From positions 39,091 to 44,800 of the forward strand of contig KL571204.1 in assembly GCA_000715855.1 (NCBI GenBank): DNA of 5,710 nt. The letters run 5' to 3'. Under the pieces are notes generated by a model. It had not been told where the DNA came from, did no database searches, and was given only the letters and a program-made list of their open reading frames with translations. Shown piece after piece: positions 1-3,955 of the stretch. Within the stretch, counting starts at the first letter, position 1, and each line of letters starts with the position of its first letter. The position numbers and the translations under genes are program-made. This stretch comes from Actinoplanes liguriensis (GTDB lineage Bacteria; Actinomycetota; Actinomycetes; Mycobacteriales; Micromonosporaceae).

Positions 1-15
1 GGAGCGACGATCTGT

Positions 16-75
16 ACCCCGGCGGAGACAGGCAATGAAGATCTTGAAGTTGATCTTTGCCTATGTCGCCGGGGT
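16..75. terminator. Long imperfect hairpin over the lipoprotein 3' end, possible bidirectional terminator
   Basis: The segment can fold on itself in four stacked helices: 16-24 with 67-75 (core CCCCGGCG/CGCCGGGG), 28-30 with 64-66 (ACA/TGT), 31-35 with 57-61 (GGCAA/TTGCC) and 39-43 with 52-56 (AGATC/GATCT). These are separated by small bulges and closed by an 8-nt loop (44-51). It includes the stop codon and last codons of the minus-strand lipoprotein gene. A role as its terminator, perhaps also for a gene entering from the left, is inferred from position. There is no U-tract on either side, so intrinsic termination is not proven. Bases 1-15 show nothing else. The same DNA also reads as a 14-codon plus-strand ORF (35-79), noted in the findings. 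Confidence 0.4.
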
Positions 76-540
76 GTAGACGGCGGTGACCTTTCCGCTG
101 GTCAGGAGCAGAAGTTTGCGCGGGCTGCCCGGCACCAGGCGTGCCTCGGTGGCCTCGTCCACGACCTCGGCGTTGCGTTCATGGCGTTCACCGTTGTCGA
201 CGCTGCCCACGAGCGTGGTGGCCGCGCCGCCGGACAGGAACTCACCCTTGGCGGACACCGTGAACTCGCCGCTGGAGTAGTTGATGACGTCGTTGGCGCC
301 CCAGCGCAGCGCGCCGTCGACCTGCTCGAACGTCACGCCGAGCGGCTTGCCCTTCGTGTCACGGACGCTGGTCACGTCGGCGCCGTCGAGCCGCTGCGTC
401 CGCCACTCACCGAGCAGATCCTGCCCGCTGGTGACCGTGACGCCGGCGTCGGCCGCGCTGTCCGCTGCCGGAGCTCCGGCGTTCTGCCCGCAGCCGGTCA
501 GCAGGGCGATCGCCGACAACAGAAGCACGCGTCGTCTCAT
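61..540 (-). CDS. Small lipoprotein with degenerate META/HslJ-like domain
   Basis: This is a 159-residue exported lipoprotein. The start is ATG at 540: it is followed by an arginine-rich n-region and a short hydrophobic stretch, and then the lipobox L-T-G-C with Cys17 as the lipidated residue. Extending the frame upstream would read through the terminator hairpin at 559-592, so longer starts are rejected. A low-complexity Ala/Asp linker (about 18-37) leads to a domain that resembles META/HslJ: L-L-G-E-W at 42-46, a V-T-F strand at 69-71, G-A-N-D at 81-84 where the family usually has G-C-N, S-S-G-E-F-T at 89-94, and an A-A-T-T-L stretch at 106-110 where the family often continues into a Cys. 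It ends with a leucine-rich strand and a final beta strand. The only cysteine is the lipid anchor. Family assignment is by pattern only. Its role, probably on the outer face of the membrane, is unknown. It lies 68 nt beyond the permease stop and past a terminator, so its expression may be by readthrough or from a very close promoter (a weak CATACT box lies 7 nt before the ATG). Confidence 0.8.
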   Translation of the reverse strand: MRRRVLLLSAIALLTGCGQNAGAPAADSAADAGVTVTSGQDLLGEWRTQRLDGADVTSVRDTKGKPLGVTFEQVDGALRWGANDVINYSSGEFTVSAKGEFLSGGAATTLVGSVDNGERHERNAEVVDEATEARLVPGSPRKLLLLTSGKVTAVYTPAT

Positions 541-558
541 GGCGCTCAGTATGCGCGG

Positions 559-592
559 AAGGCCCGGCTCACGGGGGCGTGAGCCGGGCCTT
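559..592 (-). terminator. Strong rho-independent-type hairpin after the ABC operon
   Basis: Perfect 14-bp inverted repeat (559-572 and 579-592, core GGCCCGGCTCAC) with a 6-nt loop. It starts 16 nt after the stop codon of the permease gene on the minus strand. There is no U-run, as is usual for high-GC actinobacterial hairpin terminators. It ends 18 nt before the lipoprotein ATG, so it separates the exporter operon from that gene or acts as a partial terminator. Confidence 0.85.
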
Positions 593-608
593 CGGGTGGA
601 GCGGCAGG

Positions 609-1391
609 TCACTTCGGGTCGTTGTTGAACTTTGCCGTGGCCCAGAAGTAGCCGAGGATTGCCAGGCCGACGCACCAGGCGACGGCGAGCCAGCCGTTGT
701 GGCCGATCTCGGTGCCGAGCAGCAGGCCGCGCAGGGTCTCGATGGCCGGGGTGAAGGGCTGGTACTCCGCGATCGGCTGGAACCAGCCGGGCATCTTGTC
801 GACCGGGACGAACGCGCTGGACAGCAGCGGCAGCAGGATCAGCGGCATCGCGTTGTTGCTGGCCGCCTCGGCGCTCGGGCTGATCAGGCCCATGCCGACG
901 GCGATCCAGGTGAGCGCCAGGGCGAAGAGGACGAGCAGCCCGAAGGCGGCCAGCCAGTCCAGAACGGTCGCGTCCGTCGAGCGGAAGCCGATCGCCACCC
1001 CGACCGCGCCGACCAGGACCACGCTGGCCACCGACTGCAGCACGCTGCCGATGACGTGGCCGACGAGCACCGACCCGCGGTGGATCGCCATGGTGCGGAA
1101 ACGGGCGATGATGCCCTCGGTCATGTCGGTGGATACCGAGACCGCGGTGCCGATCACGGTGCTGCCGATGGTCATCAGCAGCAGGCCGGGGACCAGGTAC
1201 GCGATGTACTCGGCCCGCCCGCCGCCGAGCCCCGCGCCCAGGGTGTCGCCGAATATGTAGACGAACAACAGCAGCAGCATGATCGGGGTGAGCAGCAGGT
1301 TCAGCGTCAGGGACGGATAGCGCCTGGCGTGCAGCAGGTTGCGGCGCAGCATCGTCGACGAGTCGCGGACGGCGAGGGAAAGGGTGCTCAT
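609..1391 (-). CDS. ABC-2 type transporter permease, DrrB family
   Basis: This is a 260-residue membrane protein, the usual length for DrrB-type permeases, which pair with a DrrA-type ATPase to export hydrophobic compounds. Six hydrophobic segments can be seen at about 28-47, 64-86, 111-135, 145-169, 181-198 and 233-251. The ABC-2 family hallmark follows the second segment: D-M-T-E-G-I-I-A-R-F-R-T-M at 89-101, the cytoplasmic coupling region. A second typical motif is P-V-D-K-M-P-G-W-F-Q-P-I at 196-207, followed by P-F-T-P at 212-215. The start is ATG at 1391, preceded by GAGGAG with 8-nt spacing. The ATG overlaps the ATPase stop codon (ATGA), so the two genes are translationally coupled. The longer open frame that reaches upstream runs through the ATPase gene in another frame and is not coding. 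The substrate cannot be read from the sequence; an antibiotic, lipid or other amphiphile is inferred from the family. Confidence 0.93.
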   Translation of the reverse strand: MSTLSLAVRDSSTMLRRNLLHARRYPSLTLNLLLTPIMLLLLFVYIFGDTLGAGLGGGRAEYIAYLVPGLLLMTIGSTVIGTAVSVSTDMTEGIIARFRTMAIHRGSVLVGHVIGSVLQSVASVVLVGAVGVAIGFRSTDATVLDWLAAFGLLVLFALALTWIAVGMGLISPSAEAASNNAMPLILLPLLSSAFVPVDKMPGWFQPIAEYQPFTPAIETLRGLLLGTEIGHNGWLAVAWCVGLAILGYFWATAKFNNDPK

Positions 1392-2332
1392 CGGACAGTC
1401 TCCTCGATCTTTGCGGTCAGGGCGAAGAACACGTCGTCCAGGTCGGGGGTGTGCACGGTCAGTTCGTCCGCCTCGACGCCGGCGGAGTCCAGCAGGTCCA
1501 GCACCGCGCGGAGCTCGCGCTGGCTGCCGTCGCTGAGGATCTGCAGCGACAGCGACTCGTCGTCCCGGGCCGCGTCGGGCAGCGCCGCGGCGGCGCTCTG
1601 GTAGCCGGCCGGGTCGGTGAAGCGGAGCCGCACGTGCCCGCCCGGGATGAGCCGCTTCAGCTCGGCGGCGGTGCCCTCGGCGACGATCTTCCCGTCGTTG
1701 AGGACGGCGATCCGGTCGGCGAGCTCGTCGGCCTCCTCCAGGTACTGCGTGGTGAGGAAGACCGTGACGCCGCCGGCGACCAGCTCGCGGATGATCTGCC
1801 ACATGTTGTGCCGGCTGCGCGGGTCGAGGCCGGTGGTCGGCTCGTCGAGGAAGATGATCCGCGGGCTGCCGACCAGGGTCATCGCGATGTCGAGGCGGCG
1901 CTTCATGCCACCGGAGTAGGTGGAGGCCGGCTTCGCGGCCGCCTCCACCAGGTCGAAGCGTTCCAGCAGCTCGGCGATGATCCGCTGCCCCTCGCCGTGG
2001 GACAGGTGGTGCAGGTCGGCCATCAGCCGCATGTTCTCCTCGCCGGTGATCAGCCCGTCGACCGCCGAGAACTGGCCGGTGACCCCGATCGCGGCGCGTA
2101 CCGCCTGCGGGTCGGCGGCCAGGTCGTGACCGCCGACCCGGATCCCGCCCGAGGCGGGACCCGCGGAGAGCAGCGTGGAGAGGATCTTCACGGCGGTCGT
2201 CTTGCCGGCCCCGTTCGGGCCGAGAAGGGCGAAGACCGTTCCTTCCGGTACGGCGATGTCGACCCCATCGAGCACGACCTTCTCGCCGTACGACTTGCGC
2301 AGCCCCTCGGCCGCGATCGCCAGGTTCGTCAT
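1388..2332 (-). CDS. ABC transporter ATP-binding protein, DrrA (daunorubicin resistance) family
   Basis: This 314-residue ATPase powers the adjoining permease at the cytoplasmic membrane. The nucleotide-binding domain is complete: Walker A G-P-N-G-A-G-K-T-T at 38-46, Q-loop Gln87, ABC signature Y-S-G-G-M at 139-143, Walker B I-I-F-L-D-E-P at 159-165 and D-loop G-L-D at 168-170. The H-loop position holds Gln196 (T-T-Q-Y-L-E-E-A-D), a substitution common in the DrrA branch and not a sign of inactivation. A C-terminal domain of about 80 residues (DUF4162-like) ends with T-P-D-L-D-D-V-F at 295-302, the conserved DrrA tail motif. The start is ATG at 2332, with GAGGAG just upstream, overlapping the end of the DUF4097 gene, which stops 11 nt before. 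Order and spacing indicate cotranscription with both neighbours. Confidence 0.95.
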   Translation of the reverse strand: MTNLAIAAEGLRKSYGEKVVLDGVDIAVPEGTVFALLGPNGAGKTTAVKILSTLLSAGPASGGIRVGGHDLAADPQAVRAAIGVTGQFSAVDGLITGEENMRLMADLHHLSHGEGQRIIAELLERFDLVEAAAKPASTYSGGMKRRLDIAMTLVGSPRIIFLDEPTTGLDPRSRHNMWQIIRELVAGGVTVFLTTQYLEEADELADRIAVLNDGKIVAEGTAAELKRLIPGGHVRLRFTDPAGYQSAAAALPDAARDDESLSLQILSDGSQRELRAVLDLLDSAGVEADELTVHTPDLDDVFFALTAKIEETVR

Positions 2333-2343
2333 GTCAGGACTCC

Positions 2344-2931
2344 TCAGTTGCTGGTGGCGGCGATGTCGCCGTACGAGGTGGTGGCGTGGATGTCGAGTTC
2401 GATCGAGCCGTCGTTCTTCAGGCTGTTGCTGATCTCGCCGTAGCTGGTCCGGGCGACGAGTGCCGCCGAGACACCCTGGGCGGCGCCCACCGTGATCGAC
2501 CCGGCCTGGGTGCTCAGCACGACCGAGCCGCGGACCGCCTCGGTGATCCGGATGTCGCCCTTGCTGGTCTTGATGTCGGCGGTGCCGGTGAGCCGGCCGA
2601 TCAGCACGTCACCGGCGGCGGTGGTGGAGCGCAGCCCGGCGACCTCGTCGAGCTTGACCTCGCCCTGGGCGGCCTCGAAGGCCACCTCGCCGAGTCGGCC
2701 GACGCCGCGCAGGTCGGCGGCCTGGTTCTTCGCGGTGGCCTCGACCCGCAGGACGCCGTCGGCGAACTCGACCCGGGTCTGCTCGGCGACCTTCACGTCG
2801 CGGCTCTTCGAGGGGTCGGCCGGCCGGACCTCGACCACGGTGTCGGACCGGTCGGCGGCGATGACCTGGATGCGGCCGGCCGGGATGTCGAGGATGGCGG
2901 CGATCGGGGCGGTGGTGTCGAACTTGTTCAC
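2344..2931 (-). CDS. DUF4097-family beta-repeat protein, first gene of the ABC operon
   Basis: This is a 195-residue protein with no signal peptide or membrane segment, so probably cytoplasmic. I chose GTG at 2931: AAGGAG lies 6 nt before it, and the family's usual N-terminus (K-F-D-T-x-A-P-I-x-A-x-L-D-I-P-A-G-R-I) follows at once. The frame stays open to an ATG at 2997, but that lies in the promoter region and encodes nothing family-like. The C-terminal two thirds is a series of short strands with a repeating Gly-acidic/Ser-hydrophobic turn (G-D-V at 107, G-D-I at 125, G-S-I at 144, G-E-I at 165, G-D-I at 188), typical of the beta-helix-like DUF4097/DUF4098 fold. Family members include LiaG- and YvlB-type proteins linked to envelope stress in Firmicutes; no biochemical activity is known to me. 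Compared with remembered actinobacterial relatives it seems to lack about 25-30 residues after K-N-Q at 68-70. Its place ahead of the ABC genes suggests an accessory or sensory role for the exporter. Confidence 0.87.
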   Translation of the reverse strand: MNKFDTTAPIAAILDIPAGRIQVIAADRSDTVVEVRPADPSKSRDVKVAEQTRVEFADGVLRVEATAKNQAADLRGVGRLGEVAFEAAQGEVKLDEVAGLRSTTAAGDVLIGRLTGTADIKTSKGDIRITEAVRGSVVLSTQAGSITVGAAQGVSAALVARTSYGEISNSLKNDGSIELDIHATTSYGDIAATSN

Positions 2932-2937
2932 TGTGCT

Positions 2938-2943
2938 CTCCTT
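2938..2943 (-). promoter_or_regulatory. Ribosome binding site that fixes the DUF4097 GTG start
   Basis: AAGGAG on the minus strand lies 6 nt before GTG at 2931. No comparable site precedes the upstream ATG at 2997. Confidence 0.85.
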
Positions 2944-2952
2944 CGATGCTTT

Positions 2953-2970
2953 GTTTCCGATGTGGGAAAC
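2953..2970. repeat. Inverted repeat GTTTCC-N6-GGAAAC at the exporter promoter start region
   Basis: A perfect 6-bp inverted repeat with a 6-nt spacer lies just downstream of, and overlapping by two bases, the predicted -10 box of the exporter operon, around the expected transcription start. It could be an operator half-site pair or a small 5'-UTR hairpin. It does not resemble the CGTTGC sites, so if it is an operator it may bind a different protein. Confidence 0.4.
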
Positions 2971-2997
2971 GCTACGTTGCGTTCGGATTTCAGGCAA
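2969..2997 (-). promoter_or_regulatory. Predicted promoter of the DUF4097-ABC exporter operon
   Basis: On the minus strand, TTGCCT (2997-2992) and TAGCGT (2974-2969) are separated by exactly 17 bp and match the actinobacterial housekeeping pattern TTGNNN/TANNNT. Transcription would start near 2962, giving a leader of about 30 nt that carries the AAGGAG site. The CGTTGC copy at 2975-2980 lies in the spacer directly against the -10 box, so a protein bound there would block the promoter. Confidence 0.55.
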
Positions 2998-3099
2998 TAA
3001 GCTCGTTGCACTGAAAACGCATCACTGCAGTTCAGAGCCAACAAATCGTTGCAACGGCTCCGGAAGTAACGCAACGTTAGATGTCTATTCGTTGCAATG
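2974..3099. promoter_or_regulatory. Array of five CGTTGC operator-like sites between the divergent genes
   Basis: CGTTGC occurs at 2975-2980, 3004-3009, 3047-3052 and 3090-3095 on the plus strand and at 3071-3076 on the minus strand. Three copies extend to the exact octamer TCGTTGCA, starting at 3003, 3046 and 3089, each 43 bp apart (about four helical turns). The copy at 3047-3056 is a perfect palindrome, CGTTGCAACG, and the one at 3090-3099 differs from it at one base. The remaining two form an exact inverted pair, ACGTTGCGTT at 2974-2983 and on the minus strand at 3077-3068. The end copies overlap the two predicted promoters. Binding by the adjacent regulator is inferred from this arrangement. 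Confidence 0.65.
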
Positions 3100-3121
3100 G
3101 AATGAGAGTGAACGCTATGCT
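3092..3121 (+). promoter_or_regulatory. Predicted promoter of the regulator gene
   Basis: TTGCAA (3092-3097) and TATGCT (3116-3121) are separated by 18 bp. The start would be near 3128, giving a leader of about 28 nt with a good ribosome site. The -35 box is itself the core of the last TCGTTGCA copy, which points to autorepression. Confidence 0.5.
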
Positions 3122-3155
3122 GGCGTCGACACGGCCACGTATGAGGGAGATCGCG

Positions 3156-3884
3156 ATGCCGGGAGGCAGACTCAGCCAGCAGGAACGTCAGCAGATCGCG
3201 TCCGGGCTGGCCGACGGTCTCGCATATGCGGAGATCGCCCGGCAGCTCGACCGTCCGACCTCGACGGTCACGCGCGAGGTGATGCGCAACGGCGGCCCGG
3301 GTGGCTACCGCGCCGAGCTGGCCCACCACGCCACCGAGCGCCGCTCCCGCCAGCGCCGGCAGACCACGGCCAGGGGTGAGGCGCCCGTGCGGGCCGAGGG
3401 TCGCGACGCCGAGGCCGTCCGGGCGTATGAGGAGACGCTGACCACCGTCTTCATCCAGTCCGGGCTGGCCAAGATGATGTCGCGGGTGCTGGCGTGCATC
3501 TTCATCAGCGACTCGGGCAGTCTCACCGCGGCCGAGCTGGTCCAGCATCTTCAGGTCAGCCCGGCGACCGTCTCCAAGTCCGTCGCGTTCCTGGAGAGTC
3601 AGGACCTGATCCGCCGCGTGCGCGACGAGCGCCGCCGCGAGCGCTACAGCGTCGACAACGAGTTGTGGTACCAGTCGACGGTCGCCAGCGCGAAGGCGAA
3701 CGTCCGGCTCGCCGAGATCGCGCGACAGAGCGGGAGCGTGCTCGGGGCGACCAGTCCGGCTGCCGTACGCCTGGAGAACGTCGCCCGGTTCCTCGACTTC
3801 GTCAGCGAGGCGATCATGCGCTCCGCCGAGCAGGCCCGCGAGGTGCTCTTCACCGGGCCGGATCAAGATCAAGACGTGATCTAA
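3156..3884 (+). CDS. Two-module transcription regulator: IS30-type HTH plus MarR/GbsR-like winged helix
   Basis: This is a 242-residue cytoplasmic DNA-binding protein. I chose ATG at 3156 because GAGGGAGA (3143-3150) sits 5 nt before it and the recognisable domain begins at once; earlier ATGs in the same frame (3081, 3102, 3117, 3141) lie in or near the promoter. Residues 5-45 match the helix-turn-helix of IS30-family transposases (R-L-S-Q-Q-E-R, then E-I-A-R-Q-L-D-R with S-T-V-T-R-E-V-x-R-N-G-G). The resemblance continues through G-G-Y-R-A-E-L-A and a basic stretch to about residue 70. After an Ala/Arg/Glu linker, residues 95-165 form a winged helix: an N-terminal helix, L-T-A-A-E-L-V-Q-H-L-Q-V-S-P-A-T-V-S-K as helix-turn-helix at 123-141, and a basic wing R-R-V-R-D-E-R-R-R-E-R-Y at 153-164. 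The C-terminal helices (172-231) are suited to dimerisation. No transposase catalytic domain is present. It is divergent from the DUF4097-ABC operon, so it most likely regulates that operon and itself. Confidence 0.9.
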   Translation: MPGGRLSQQERQQIASGLADGLAYAEIARQLDRPTSTVTREVMRNGGPGGYRAELAHHATERRSRQRRQTTARGEAPVRAEGRDAEAVRAYEETLTTVFIQSGLAKMMSRVLACIFISDSGSLTAAELVQHLQVSPATVSKSVAFLESQDLIRRVRDERRRERYSVDNELWYQSTVASAKANVRLAEIARQSGSVLGATSPAAVRLENVARFLDFVSEAIMRSAEQAREVLFTGPDQDQDVI

Positions 3885-3904
3885 AAGGGACAGCCGTTTC
3901 CTGT

Positions 3905-3937
3905 GAAGATCTTTAAGATGCGACGCACCAGATCTTC
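3905..3937 (+). repeat. Inverted repeat GAAGATC...GATCTTC in the leader of the secreted-protein gene
   Basis: Perfect 7-bp arms (3905-3911 and 3931-3937) enclose 19 nt. They lie between the regulator stop (20 nt upstream) and the ribosome site of the next gene (a few bases downstream). The left arm is part of the palindrome AAGATCTT (3906-3913). A TAAGAT box at 3914-3919 between the arms could be a -10 element with a start near 3926, but no convincing -35 is visible. It may be an operator, a leader hairpin near the ribosome site, or a weak terminator for the regulator; the lack of a T-run argues against the last. Confidence 0.5.
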
Positions 3938-3941
3938 CTGC

Positions 3942-3950
3942 GGGGGAGGA
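3942..3950 (+). promoter_or_regulatory. Ribosome binding site that fixes the TTG start of the secreted protein
   Basis: A very strong GGGGGAGGA lies 5 nt before TTG at 3956. No ATG or GTG start exists in frame that would keep the signal peptide intact, so TTG is the start. Confidence 0.85.
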
Positions 3951-3955
3951 CCCCT

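Noticed and set aside
1574..1600. ATPase H-loop His replaced by Gln, or other C-terminal oddities, as a sign of a dead ATPase
   Set aside because: Gln at this place is usual in the DrrA branch, and all other ATPase motifs are intact.
579..1604. 341-codon open frame on the plus strand
   Set aside because: It is antisense to the permease and ATPase genes and shows no family features; its Gln/Asp/Arg/Gly-rich composition is typical of a shadow frame. It also begins inside the terminator hairpin.
2140..2165. GC-rich inverted repeat (CCCGCC...GGCGGG) resembling a terminator
   Set aside because: It lies inside the ATPase coding sequence, between Walker A and the Q-loop, without a T-run. Such repeats are common by chance at this GC content.
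1451..2443. 330-codon open frame on the plus strand
   Set aside because: It is antisense to the complete DrrA-type ATPase, whose motifs are all intact. No domain is visible in this frame.
3156..3360. IS30 insertion sequence remnant
   Set aside because: The transposase-like HTH is in frame with a full regulator domain and has its own ribosome site. No inverted terminal repeats or catalytic-domain fragments are seen, so it is a fusion gene and not a broken element.
2928..3872. 314-codon open frame on the minus strand across the regulator and intergenic region
   Set aside because: It is antisense to the regulator and runs through both predicted promoters. Its protein shows no family pattern.
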